From Panonychus citri (Eukaryota > Arthropoda > Arachnida > Trombidiformes > Tetranychidae), in NCBI RefSeq assembly GCF_014898815.1, contig NW_026515539.1:3224001-3288000 (forward strand): DNA of 64,000 bases, given 5' to 3'. The notes beneath the pieces were generated by a model that was given only the letters and a program-made list of their open reading frames with translations, was not told where the DNA came from and did not search any database. Below are positions 34,501-49,500 of this stretch, piece by piece; the stretch's first letter is position 1, and each line of letters begins with the position of its first letter. The translations under genes and the position numbers were made by a program.

Positions 34501-37500
34501 AAGTGTAACTGTCTCTGATCAATGGAAAAGGCTGTCCATCATCAGGAATGACCATTCGATATCTTTACTTAGATTTAGTAGAAAACGTTTTCCTGAATCT
34601 CAGCGTAATCGATAAAATTACTTCCGATCATTTCCTGAAACCTCAATGTTCAGAATTTTACAGAATCACAGGAAAAGATGATGAGAATGGAGAAGGAGGA
34701 GATGGAGACTTTGACAACGAAGGAAATAAAATGAGTATAATCAGAGAAGATGAAATAATTTTTCAGAAAAATATTCTCAGAACTTTTTTTTTCGAGCTTG
34801 AAAGTTAACATTGCAATTGAAAACCAAACAAAAAAATGTTTACTTTTGATACAAATTTCCCATCATCTCATCATCATCATCAAATCAATTTCCACCTTAA
34901 TCATGTTACAATTGTATAGACTGTTAGATTATCATCGAGTATTATTATTATTATTAATAACTTTGTGGTTCTGAAGTAGGAAATAATTTCTATCTCAAAA
35001 CATTTAACTTGCTCCTGAAGATGAAGAAAAAGTTATTAAGACATTAAGCATTTCGAAAAATTTTTAAGAATCTCATTTATCAGCTGGATAATAATGATGA
35101 TTTACAATATCAACAGAGGAAAAATGGTTGTGGAGGATGAAAAAAGTAAAAGTTTCAAGTTTCAGGGTAAATTATTGAGGTTAGAATAGAAAATGGAAGT
35201 TCAATGGTTGTTGAATAGTTGAATAGACTGTAATTAATTTGTTGATTAGCTTTGAAAACTTACAAATATTGTTGCCGATTGTTTGATGATTAACTGTTGA
35301 ACGATCTATTATCATGGTGGAAGAAAATGTTCACCATGATGAGGAGTAAATTTGATCCTTGATTGTTTTGGGTGAGGAATGAAAAGGTTGAGAAAATAAA
35401 GGAAAAAAAAGTGATCAAAATTTTCGCCTCTTCTTTTCCAATGATTCTATTCTTATCCATGATATGTGTGTGTATTATTTTCCTTTCCATGATAAAAGTT
35501 GATTCCATTTGTTATTGAACTTTTATCTCTTCCTTTTCTTTCACTGAAACTTTTTCTTGGGAATTGAAATTTAATTTCACTTACCCTGTGTGTGTGTGTT
35601 CACCATGAATGTTGATTGAGTTTAGTTGATTTTTAATGAGACAGAATGGTAATAATAAAAGAATAGGAGAAAAAATTTGAAAAAATTTCCAATTCCCTGT
35701 TGAGAGATAAGTCAGAATTTGATATTATTCTGAAATGTTCATACTCATGGTATCGATTAACAATATATTATAAATGATATCATGAGGAATACACAAAAAA
35801 AACTTGATAAGTTTTTTTCTTCATCATTTCATGAAAAATTAATAAATATTATCATGATAACATCATCACTATCATCTTATTCATGATGATTATCATGAAT
35901 CCAGAACTATTCTTATTATCTTTTGAACTTTTTGCTCTTATTATCAATTGTTGATACCATGAAGAACCACAACTATTGAGATGTTTTTTTCTTCGTTTCC
36001 TTATTCAGGAAGCTCATGGTTTCCATATCTTACCAGTATTAACTTTAATATATTAATATGAAGAAAAAGGAAAAAGATTTCATGAGATTTGATCATTATT
36101 AGGATAGAGAAAGAAAATCATGAAAATTTCAAAGATAATTGAACATTGTGAAAGTTTCACTCTCATCATCATCATTACAAGCAAATGTCCCAGGAATATA
36201 AAAGGATTCACTAAATGATTTCTTTGAAATAACCATATTAAGATATCGCCATGAATTCTGATTCTTGAGTAAGATAATTGATTTAATCTGTTAGACAAAA
36301 CGATAAAGGCTGACGAACAACAGAATTTCATAATCATCGTCAGAATCAACTATTACCTGAAAAATTCTATCCCCATGAAAACACATGAGAAACATTATAA
36401 TCTGTGAAGTTTTGAAATTCCAATCCCCATGACATCCCATATATTTAAATGGGAAATAGTAAAACATAAAGTTCTGTAAAATATCATCATGATTATAATG
36501 ATGATGTAACAACAATTTGACAATTCTAACCTTTTACTACTTTGATTAAATCGACTATCATTGAAACTAAATTCCCAATTTCAATTGTTGAGAATCTTGA
36601 TCAATAAAGAAAAAGATTATTATTATTATATTTCCATTTCCATTTCAATTCCAAGATCACCCTGTAAGTATATTGATATAACTTTACCTCATTTAACTTG
36701 ATATCTTGTCACATATTACACTTTACTTTTCACTCCTATTCCTTGTCCATGTTATCCTGATGATGATGATGACCATCAGCATCTTTACTACATAAGTAAA
36801 GAGTATTTTATCTTGTTCATCATCTGAGTTTCATCATGATGATAAAGACGTGACTGAGGGAGAGAGAGAGAGAAGAGAAAATAGTGAGTGAAAGGAAGAG
36901 TGAAAATTTTACTCACCTCCATTTATTTGATCCTCTTTCTCATCATCTTCTACCTTCATCCAACACGATCACCACCCAATTTAACCAATAGCAATCGTTT
37001 TGTTGACTTTGCAATGCCAAGGGTCATCATCAGAAAGTAAGTCTTTTGTTTAAAAGGACTTCTAGTCCTCATCATCATTATCCTCACTATTCAGTATATT
37101 ATTACATCAATGTTGATGATGATGATGATAAGAAAGTGATCACTTGTTAGTATGCACACCTTGTATTCAGCTGATATTCAGAGTCTCATGTTACCTTTTT
37201 GTTTTTATCTCAAACTATCAATTATAAATACCATGTCATTAGCAATGGTCACTAATGGGCCAAAGGGTCAATAGCTATCATTTAATTAGCTAACAGTCAT
37301 AATCTATGGGTCATTTTGTGTATCAATCAAATAAAAGAATTGAAAATTCGTTATTTTTGCTCTTGAATTATCAAATTATCGTTTATTTTTTCTTGTATTC
37401 TAATAATAATTTTATTATTTTGAGTTGAAATCGTTGAAATTAATGCTTCTTACACTATTATGATAAAAAAAATTGAATAAACAAACTTTGATATTTCATG

Positions 37501-40500
37501 GTGATGTCAATGATAAGCTGATTTATCAAATTGTTTCAACATGATAAATATTAACACAAAGTTTCAGAAACTTATGGATAAGAAATACAAAAAATTTCAT
37601 CTTCCCTTTTTTTAGCCTCGTGTTTTGATAGACATTTAATTTGTGGCTCTCAAGACTGTCAATAACAGCTGAATAGATGAAAATCTCATGAAATCTCAGA
37701 AATACTAAGAACTGAACTGTATCTCTAGTGAAATTAAAGAGAAAATTCTGATGCGGAAACAAAAAAGTTATCATATTGCATCAAGTGATAACTTGAAGGG
37801 TGAGAACTTCATGAAGATGATGACAAAATATTTTCTTTCATGAGTTCTGATGATAAGGTTTATGATAACTGAGAATGAGATATATCAAAAAAAAAGTTTT
37901 CTGATTGAAAATTTTTGATAACTTTAAAAGGAAGGGATTTTGAAGCAAGTTTCTGACAAAATAAGTTCTTATTACATAATAAAATCAAAACGAATCACAA
38001 TTTCCAAACAAACATGAAACTAAATATGATTATGTTTACAATTGTAACTATCAAATTGTCCCAATAATAATCAAATTAATGACAATCAAATTAATCAACA
38101 GAAAAATTATTCATCATTCATCATGATGATAACCAAGGTCTCAAAATAATCTTCATGTATTTAACTGAATAGTTTTTGTTTTAAATGTGAAGGGAGAAGA
38201 GAGAGAGAGAGAGAGATGGGAAGTTAGTATGAAAATAGCCATTGAGTGGTGGGTGGTGGAAATGATTGAGAAGGAGAATAAGTTGAACAAATTGATTCTT
38301 CGAATTTGGAACTTGAAACCAAAGTGTTCTTTTAATTACATGATGAGCCATCTTATTCCTTGATTCTTATTTGGAACCACTCAATGTTTCGATTGTCATT
38401 TGATCACAGATCTGATGAAGCAAATTGTGCAATTTATTTGGCTTTATTGCTTATAATAGTTTTCTAGCTAATGGTAACTGTAAGAATCAGAGTGATGATG
38501 ATGGAGATAAGGTTGAGGATGAGGGTAAGAGGGATGGTGAATATGAGGCAATCCCTTTGAAACCTTTTTTTTTTTCCTTTTCTTCATCATCCCTTGATAC
38601 AATTTATCTTTCAATTGATTCAACTCTGAAGAAGGAGAGAGACGAGGAGGGAGAGGCCCTCGCAACCCTTAGTGTCTCTTTTTCTCCCTCCGTGTGCATC
38701 TTTCCTCTTCCTCTTCATCCATTATCCCTTCTGGTCATTATCAGCTATTTACTCTTCCTCTTAGCAAGTAAACTTTTCCTTTTACTTATATTTTAAGGTA
38801 AACATCTGATTGTCGACAAATTAATTAGGTCAACATTAACTGGACACCCACAGAAGTATTATTTAATAGTTGATAGTTTTTTCATCTTATTAGTATACAT
38901 TTGATCAAATCATCTGTCAACCATAAGCTGTTGGCTGACCAGTCAATCAAGTCAAAAAAAAGTTAATCATCCAAATCCAATGGACAAGAGTGGGAGGAAA
39001 ATTTGAAACAATTGAACCAATAAAGTGGATACTAAACTTAGAAACAAAATTCTGATTAAACCGATCCCCTTTAGTTTTATGGGTAGACTATGGATCTCAT
39101 GGAGAATTGAAAGTTCTTGATAATCTGAGCACAATTTAAAGCTGTTTGATATAATTTCTGGTTCCACATGAATGCTAAGATATTATCGTTTATAGTTGAA
39201 TCTCTGGGTATCATCGGCCTCCTATTCTGATAGTTTACTTTGATCAGCTCGGTTACATCTCTACTCTGAAAGGTAGAGATAATCTGACTCCCAATAGTTT
39301 ACCAGTGTTTCAGGTGAGCAATTAACCAACAGGGGAATGGAATTAATCATTCAAACCATTGTACTGACTCAAGTTCAAATACTCAATCATGAGACAACAT
39401 GATGTTATATCTCATCATGAAAATTTTGTTCCGCTCACCAAGTATTCAGATACCATTACACTAGAGCAAAGATTTTTGATGGAAAGAGTAGGGAGAACAG
39501 AGTTCATGTTCTTTCAGAACTTTTTTATAAATTCCAGAATTTTTTTATCTTCTATCAGCATGAAGAATTTTTTCTTGCTTCTCTATCATCTTTGACTCGG
39601 TCTCAATTTATTTTCCATCTGATCTTATCTCTAATGAGCTCTGGGATTTCATCCTGTTATTTATTTTGATTCGATTCACTTGTTAGATCATCAAATTTTA
39701 TCATGTTCGTCATCATGGTTATCAAAATATTCAAAGACTAAACAAACATCAGTCCAAATGAACCCGAAATTGATTAATATCTGAACCCACTCAATGAATC
39801 TCAACAAGATTAAATTAAATCACATAACATGATCAAACAATTCATCTTAATCAAAATCTAATTAGCATAATCACCAAATGATTTATCGTATGTATAAATA
39901 AATGAATCGTTAATTTAATACAGACCATGAAAAATAATTGGGAATTGAAACAAAACCGGAAGAAAAGTCTTAAAAAAAAATAACTAAGCTCAGATAGATT
40001 CTGATGATGGTCAAATTCAGTTGATGATGACCATGAAAAGACAACAAAGTGATAATCATTAAATCCAAGATAATCTAATTTACGGTTCCAATAACTGATC
40101 TGATTCTGGTAATGGTGACATTTTTTTACTTTATATCCCAGAAATACATTAACCATTAATGTTATCATGATAAAAGGAGTTTCTTTTGATAAGGTTAATA
40201 GTCAGAGATTTGACCTGGTCAGTTACAAGTTATTGGAGAAATGATTTTGACCTCTACAAGTAAATTGATCCATGTTTTGATGATAATCTTTAATCATCAT
40301 TATCTGTCCCACGTTAATCCAATAATTGGAACATAATTGGGATCATCATCTGCCAAAATCATTAACAGAATTAGTGGGAAACATAATTTTTCCTCTGTCA
40401 ACATAATCAAAGTTAATTGCAATTAACTTTCATTCCAAACCCGTAAATTCAATACTATCCGAGGAATAACAATACGGTCAACAATTTAACTCTTTAGATT

Positions 40501-43500
40501 CAACTGTTAATTGTTAACAATTTAAACTGATTTGGTTTCTCTCGATCTTTGTATTAGCAAGTCTTTAGTTTCGCTTCAATTGTATCTTTAATCTCTGCAA
40601 CAATTAACTAATGAGGAAAACTTTGCATTCTCTTGTGTATATTGACAGAGGTTTTTTTTTCATCTGTTTCCTCATTATCATTGTAACAATTAACTTGATC
40701 ATCGTCATCATCAAATTAACTCAAGTTAATTACCTTTCTGTTGTTTTATTATGAATGTTAATTCATGATAAATCAGAGATTTGAAACCAGAACTTGTTTG
40801 AATAACAAAAAAAAAGAAATGAAAGAAAAAAAATATTTTCGAGTTTTTTTTTCACCAATTTTGAAAGTTCTGATGAACTCAGTTCTAAATCATAACTATT
40901 GCGATCTCGTTTTCGTTGAGGAAAAAAAATCTCCCTGAACATTGGGTGGTTTTTTTTTCTTCTGAAATTAATTGCCGAGCAAATTTCCAGAACTTTTAAT
41001 CTAACTGATTTCTATTAAAATGATTACTTTGCCTCTAAATGAACCATGAAAATCCTTCTCGTAATCTAATCCTGAATTGAATAGGAAACGCCAATGATAA
41101 TTAACTTTAATTTAGTTCATTAAATTTTTAATGATAACTATTATAAACTTTAATTGTGAATGCAAAACTTGTAATGAAAAAAAATTGAGCCCTACAAACA
41201 TTTATTATAAATTTGATTTAGTAAATTACATTTTTGCAAGTTAATTAACGGGACCATGAATAAGTTTAATTTGATTAAAAATCAAGTAAAGTGTGTGAAA
41301 AGTTATTAATTATTAATTGTAACAATTAGTAGCTACTATTTGATTATGATTGAAGTTGATTCGGTTCAATGGTCAAGTGTAATTGACTTTAATCAAATGA
41401 TTAACTCCTTCCGTTTTAAATCATTATCATTAAGGTTCATGTTCATTCAGTTTCAATTAGCATTTCAGTTGACTCATGATGATGAAAATCATGATAATGA
41501 TGATGAAGATAATTCATGATAATAATGATCAGATAGAAAATGTTTATAATCACAAACGGATGTTAAGGTAAATTACATGGAAACGGAAACTCTTTGCGAT
41601 AAGTATAACAAAGAAATGTTAATGATTGATGAAAAAAGAAGCTGAAAAAACATTGGGAATGAAAAAAGTTCCAAAAGAATTCAGGGTTAGCATGATAATA
41701 GGAATTGTTTATGATAATTATCTGAAAGAAAAGATAATAATAATAATGAAAGTTATGATGGTGAAGAAAATAGTTTAGAGTAAATTAGTTCAGAAGCCTC
41801 ATGGAAATCACATGGAATTGAAAATGTAGATTGGGAATTGATTATTTATCCGCTTGTATTCAGTTCAGTTGGGCAGAAAATTCTGATAGCAATATGAATT
41901 CGGTATGAATCTGAGTAAATTGAGTTAAGTAAATGGTTGGTTGATATGAAGATAAGAAAGATGATAAATTGAAAGATGATCATGAAACCGGTGGTGGGTG
42001 AGTATAGTTAGAGGAAGAGTAAAAGGATAAATGTTTACAAATAACTCGAAATAAGTTTGATGAAATTTTTGAATAAGAAATAAGAGTAAATAAAAACTGA
42101 TGAAAAGAATTGAAATTCATCATCATCTTTGTCATTTTTTACTTTTCTTTTCCAGAAATCTATTTGTCTTCCTAAGCCATGTAACTTTTTCACTTTCTAC
42201 ATGGAATATGAATTCAAATAGTATTCGAATAAATCATAAAATCAAAATAAGCAAACTCCAAACTCATTTCGAAGTAAAATGATCGAAAAGTAAATATTTC
42301 GAAACGCAGATATTTTCTCAAGTCGAAAGACTATTTCTACTTTTCTACAGAATTCCAAGTTTACATCCAAGTTATAGTCGAATAGATATTATCTATTACT
42401 GTATCGAGATTTATCTCAATGTATTGATAACTAAGACGATGATAGGGTTGCACCTAAACAATTAACAGATTAGAAGATGAGAATCACTTGATATTGTAAA
42501 AGAAAGTGAAGATAATATTAATTCATTCATGATAATATTCAGTTATCAGCGTTTGATGATAATTATTGATGGCAAGAGTTTTGGCAATACTTAACTGGCC
42601 TGTTGAAAGATGAAGGTCATTGGGCTTTTGGTGACCTTGTATGTTTAGAGGTCAATCCCATGAAAAAGAACAATTGAAAACATTTGTATTCACCGAAATT
42701 TCAGATAATTGTGAAATGGAAAAAAATTTCTCAAATGAATGAAATATACAAATTTGGGTATTTAATTTGGAAAATTTTGTTTCCATGTCATTGGATCGGT
42801 TCATTATGCTCCCATTGATATTCATTTTCAATTGATTCCAGTTACATGAATAATGATAAAGCGTAACATTAATAAACTTGAAGGGTTCTAAGATTTCATT
42901 GAACTGAAATCAGAATAAATGAAATATTAATAATACCAATTCAGGGTAAACTTTTTCTTTCCACCTGATTGTTATTGTTATTATTATCATCATGTTGTAG
43001 TAAATGATGATATATATATATATAAGTTTCCAGCATGTTTTTCATCGTGTTTATAATGATGATCATGATGATACACTTGAATTTGTTCAGAGATGGACGT
43101 TACCCTGAAATCAGAGATTTTAGATTAGATACTCAACAAAGTTAATAACGAGTGTTTATTTATTTAACATACAAAACCCTATGAGTTTGACGTAAACATT
43201 TTTTATTATCATATTTCAGCCATATTGAATATCACCATAATAATAACACTGAACCACTCTGACTAATAAAAAAATACATAGTTGATTGTGATGAGATGAT
43301 AAGTTAAATGTTACACAAAGTTAAATCATCATCATGACTGTTTATTTATAGAGTGATACTTACAGGGTATTCCAGGCTGATTCTTGTTTATCTGAAACAT
43401 ACAGGGAATTGTATTACTTTAGGTGAAGTTATTTTCTCTCAGTCTTCAACTTTTACTAATTAGTAATTAGTTGATTGTTGTAATTTGCTGAAAGGTTAAT

Positions 43501-46500
43501 GTTTCACTTGGTTGACTATTCCATGATAACCTCCATGATAAAAAGTTGAGGTTATAACCTTGACTCATATGACCTAAAGGTTATCATTGAGAAAAAAACA
43601 TCGATTATCAAAATTTTACCATTGGAATGTCAATTATTATTTCGAGTTGAGTGACCTTCAAGTTATTCTGGCTCAAGAATCGTCTTATATTGTCATAAAA
43701 CTAGAAGAATAACTTTTAATCGTCAAGTGCTCATCTCGAATCTCAAAATTATCCACTTTCGAATTAATTAGGTATTTATTATTTCGAATTGAATCGAATT
43801 GTTGAACCATCTTGATGTTAGTATAAGAAGATGATGAAAATGATGAGTGATGACGAAAAGAGATAATCAATAAATCGAGATGACCAGTGGACAACAATGA
43901 ACATGACAAGTACATGTTTTGATGGGAAAAAAATGTCCAACATGTCAAGAGACGAGGTCAAAGATGAAAATGTCATATCTTGAATAGTCTTGTATCATTG
44001 ATGACTTTTCGTGGTACCAATGGATGTCCAGTGGCATTTTGTTTTTTGTCACCAACTGAAAATGACAAATTCAATGAGAATAAGCAAAAAACCGTATGAA
44101 ACAATTTAAATAGTAATCAAGTGTTTGTATTGTTTGTAATATTATGGATTATTAAACAGCTAAAGGTCATTATGGTCACTTTTGGTTCAATGATTTTCCA
44201 ATTAATTGATTTATAATCTTCTAAACATTGTCCACTTCTAGGTTGGCCTCAGTATATCGCTATCGTCGGTACCAATACTGACCTTCACTGTAACACAACC
44301 TCACCCACTAAAGATGATTCAGTTGCCTTAATCCTTTGGTACAAAGATGACATTGGTCATCCTTTATACTCAATTGATGCCCGATCAAGTGATAATTTAT
44401 CTGAAGCGAAACACTTTTCGAGCACTGAAAGAGCAAAGCTAAATTTAACCGATTCTATTTCGGTACTGACCTTATCTCCGGTCAAAGAGCAAGACTCAGG
44501 GGAGTATCGATGTAGAGTTGACTTTAAACGTGGCCGAACAATCAATAGATTTTTGAATTTTCAAGTTATTGGTAAGTAATTAATTCATCTAAATTATTAA
44601 TCCTCTTTTGTTTTGTTTCCAACCCAATTAATTATCTAAAAATCTGATTGAAATGGTTATCCAGAAAAAAATAGTCTAGTTAATTGTGATCATTAATATT
44701 TAAATCATAATGTAATTTGATTTCTAGACTCAATCAACTTAATCAAACACAATCAATAGTTAATCATAAAACTGGATAGTAAAAAAAAAACTTAAATCTC
44801 TTCTCGACTATTGTAAATTATTAATCAAGTTAATTGTTGTTTGCTGGTTGATTGGGTTTTTGTTTTGTTTTATTGGTTTTGTCTTAATTGTTTACCAACT
44901 GTTCATGTATTGATTAGAATTAGTCTGGTGAAAGAGGCTCAATTGCCAGTTATAAACCAGGAATTAATTCCTAGAGTGATGATGCTTGATTATTTTAATA
45001 ACTCGATAACAATCATTTTGATGATGATACAATGGACATCAATTGACTGTCAGAACTCAAGAAAGTTCAATTGTGTTCTAGCAATCCAACTCTCTCTCTC
45101 TCTCTCTCTCTTAGAGTCAATGAATTCTCATCCATCAATCAGAGTTGACATGAGATTTTTTTCCATGATCATCATTAACGTATTTGAATGATAAAAGATG
45201 ATGATGATCACCATCATCGTCATCTTCATGAAGATGAAAACATGAGGATGAATCTCATCTGATTAAATCATGAACTGAGAGAGAGAGAGAGGAAAATTAT
45301 CTACTATAAGAGATTCCGTGGATAAAGAACAAGAATAGAAACTGAAGATCGAAAAGGAAAAAAACGAACTACGTAATACAAAAGTAATGGACACTCTTTA
45401 TCCTCTTTCTATTTTCATCTTTTTTTTCATCCATCATCAAAATGAAGATGATAATCATTGATCATCATGAATTTCCATGCAATTGGGAATATTTTTCCCT
45501 GATTATCATGCCAATAAACACTAAAAGGCTTATGTAAATATTTACGTTTACGTTTTACCTTCTCTTTTTGTCCCTTTTGTTTTTGTCCATTTGTTTATTT
45601 TTCTTTTCAATCATCATCATCATCATCTTTATCTTTATCATCCTCATCATTTTAGCTTTATCTATATCTCAAGATAAGTAATCATCGTTTGATATTGAAG
45701 ATTAAACTTGAAACAATCTAAATAGGAAACAAAATATCACCAGTGTAGCAATAATATGGATCATTATCTTAAGATTATCAATCTAATATTTCATCTCAGA
45801 ATTGTCAATGTCACCTGAGTTACTCAACCTGCCATGATGGTGATAATAATGAAAGGAAAATAATAACAGTTGATAGATATTAGTTGAATCATCATGAAAA
45901 AAAAGATGAAAAGCTTCAAGAATTGAAATACATCATGTTCCAAATGAGAAAAAAACATTCAGAGAATTGAAGATGAGAAAATAAGAAGAAAAAAAATTAT
46001 TATCTTAATAATAATTGAAGAACTGAAATTGAAGGTGTAACAAGATGATAATGTTGACAAAAGAGGTGATGATGAGGATGATGAGCATGATGATGATTAT
46101 GGAAAATCAAGTTGAAATAATTTCGTTCAGTTGGAATATGAATCTTCAAATGAATGCTAAGCTGAGCAGAAAATAGTTTCAAGATTGAAAATGGAGGAAA
46201 AAAAAGAAAGTAAAATTTTATCTTCTCTTTCTTTCTCTATTTCCTTTTCTTCCAAGGCGATGATGTTCATCAGAATCATGAGAATGAGAATGATGAAAGT
46301 TTTGAAATTCTGTTGAATCAATTGGAAATTCAATGAAATGAATTAACTCTTTTTTAGATTTCTTAATACATCGGATTTGAAATCTCTTTTTTTTCCAAAT
46401 TCTCATAAGAACCATAAATAAATACACCAACTAATCATATTACATGATATTGATTCTGAACATTTCAATTCCATGTCATGATGGAATGGTAGCTATTCTC

Positions 46501-49500
46501 CCCAACCCCTTTTGTATATGTGTTCATATTTGATAACAAAGTTTTTTTTCCTTCTTTCTTCATGATTCAGGGTTATTCCAATTGAAAGAAGGTAAAATGT
46601 TTCTCAGAATTCAACAGAATTATTAAGTTATCATCTTCTGGTAACAATGGAGGATAATAGTCATGTAATCAAAAGTTAATCGTAAATTGTTGGGTTAATC
46701 TGATGAATTGAAACTTTGTTTGGTTTGGTTAATTTAGAGAAACAACAAGAACTTTTTTTTTCATCTCTTCCATAATTTCCGCCAGAATTTATTGAATTCA
46801 TCTCATCTGATAAACTTTCCTTACCATGAGAATCATGATTATTTGTTTCAGATGTTGATCCATATTTCAATGTACCCATTTGGAATTGATAACAATCAGC
46901 TAATTGTTATATTAGACTTATGGGATATCCAACATGAGTATTGATCCGATCAATTCAATTGAAGCTTAACCATTTACTCAACTTAGAACTTTGTTTTGGA
47001 GAGTTCGAAATCATTTGGTAATTTCATTGGAGGTTCTTGAATTTTATCGAACTGTTATTCTGCTTTTCTCTCTCATGTTAAGTTAAGAACTTTTTTTTTC
47101 CTCAAATCATATTCAGTAAATTGTTGTTTTACTCGATTTTGTTTAAGTGTTTGGTTAATGTTATCAATTTGACTGTTACAGTTTAGTAAATTGAAATCAA
47201 GATTCTGATGTTACCATTAGATTTGTTTCTCTGTTACTATTTTATGTTCAATTTTAAATCACTTTGAATTGATTTCCGTTCAAATATTGAACGATTGTGA
47301 TGACGAGTGATGTTGCTATTTTTTTCCGTGAGAATCATGATCAGGGGAGAAGTCTGAGAACATCTCATGAGGCTTGTTTTGGGAAAAATTTCCTCTATTT
47401 CAGCTTAAAGTTGTTTTCTCTTATGTTTTTTGGTTTCTTCATCTTCATCCCAACTGAATTTCCTTTCAAATTTTTTTTCTCTCTCTTTCTGATTAATGTT
47501 TAATGTTTACTCGTCTTAAGCATCTTCATCCTCATAATCATCATGATACTCATTACATTTCAGTTTCATCTTATCTTTTTACACATAAAATAGATGATAA
47601 CATGATAAAGATATAAACAGAATAAAAATCAAATCCAAATTAAACATGAATCGTTTTCCATCCTCATCCTCTTTCCCTTTCTCTCTCTGACATCATTATT
47701 ATCATCATTTTAAGATGATTAGGGAAGTAAATAGTTAGACAAGTTGGAAGATAAATTTCGCCTTGAAAATGTCATGAGATCCTGAACTCTGATTAGAAAT
47801 GAATCAGAATCTTCATCAGTTGCTAGAAGCAAGTTTTTTGTTTGTTTGTTTTTTTTATATATCAAGATGATGATTATAATGATGATGATGATGATGATGA
47901 TGAGAGATCAATCAGCCTTAAAGCAACAATTTCTATTGTGTCTCCATCATCACTTGCATCCCACTCCTGACTTTTCACTCCCAATTTCAGGGGGATATTT
48001 AATATATGAGAATAAAAATTTTCTCTTCTTTTTTTTATTTCTCACAAAACGGAAACTTATTCTTACTTTTATTTTTTTCTACTCATTCTGCTCTTTCTTT
48101 TCTTTCTTTTCTGATTTATTTTTTTCTTCCTTCTTCTCTCTCTGTTGATTGGATGTTATTGTTGTTCAATTCTGATTTTCTCTCCCTGTGAACATACACT
48201 ACACAGGGAGAGATTGTGATGATGAGGAAAAAAAGTTCTGGTAAGGAAAACAAAAGGATATTTGAAATAAGGGAAGGAAAAAAAGTTCTGATGAAATGAA
48301 TGGTAGATTTTGAGTTTATATAAGAAAACAATTGAAAACTTTTTCTTCTCACAATCAAATTAATCCTGTCAATGGTTGAACAATTAAGTGTAAATCACAA
48401 TTTACTTGCCATTAGAGTATTAATACTCTTTTAATCATAAATTTAATCGAATTGATAATCATATGAAATCCTGAGAAAACAATTAATTTTGTAAACTTTA
48501 CTAATCAACTTGAAATAGTAATTTAATTTGATTGCTAATTAAATTGTCATTCATTTTTCAAATACTCAATCTAACTAATGATGATGATTAAATTGCTTAT
48601 GATTAACTCTACACTCAGTTCGCAATTCAAGTTGTATCATCAACGTTTTCATTGATTGTTAATTTATTATTTCTGTTGATTTATGATGATTGATTGATTA
48701 TTATTATTATTTGCTAACAATCAATATCAATCAATCATCATTAAATTTACCAAATAATAATAGTATTATTATTATCAATGTAAGAGGGGGGAAAATATCA
48801 AAACTAAATCAATGTTGACAAATGATCTTGTAATTATATCGATAACATTGAGCTTGATTATTATGATTAACCTAAATAATATCAAATGATGATGATACTA
48901 ATCATTGGAAACAATCACAATTAAGTTTATGATAAATTTCAATAGACAAGATTAAAATTGATTATTGATTTTTTTTCTCAATCTTTATCACTGTTTTCAG
49001 TTCCAATTAAACAATTAGTGGTCTCAAGTGATAATGGACACAAAATCAAAGACATTGGTGGACCTTTCAATGAAGGTCAACCTTTACAATTAACTTGTGA
49101 AGCTCAAGGAGGTAAGTGGACCAGTTTTTGACCTTTATTTTGATTGGAACAATTGATTTAATTGTCAATCATATTCACTCTTAATCAAGGAAAACCTTCA
49201 CCTGTAATTACCTGGTTTCGAGGATCAACAATTATCGATGATACTTATTTCATGTCTTCCGATGGTTCGAGTCTCAATATATTACATTTACCTCCACTTA
49301 AACGAGATGATTTAATGATGATTATCACTTGTAGAGCAACGAATAACAATTTAACTGAACCGGTGTCACATTCAATTGCCATCGATTTAAATTGTAAGTA
49401 TTTTAATAACATCAACTAATTTAAATTGTCAAAGAAAATGAATGAGTTTAGCGCCACCTTGCGTTAATTTATTCGGAAATTTTTAATCATTTTCTAATTT

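Larger units (their letters stand above)
30644..44241. other. Sidestep intron 1, 3' part: no confident gene
   Basis: AT-rich with (CAT)n at 31555-31594, short GA runs near 36858 and 38199, and (TA)n near 43010. A 61-codon open frame behind a good acceptor lies on the minus strand at 33616-33801. Several AG|GT juxtapositions (31729/30, 38797/98, 39313/14) could be recursive splice points. Nothing else coding-like was found. Confidence 0.45.

Noticed and set aside
39191..39330. A stretch with self-complementary parts, checked as a possible tRNA.
   Set aside because: No cloverleaf with a T-loop GTTCRA-type box could be formed.
47846..48191. Hydrophobic ORFs with Met and Phe runs.
   Set aside because: They arise from GAT and TTC simple repeats in Sidestep intron 2.
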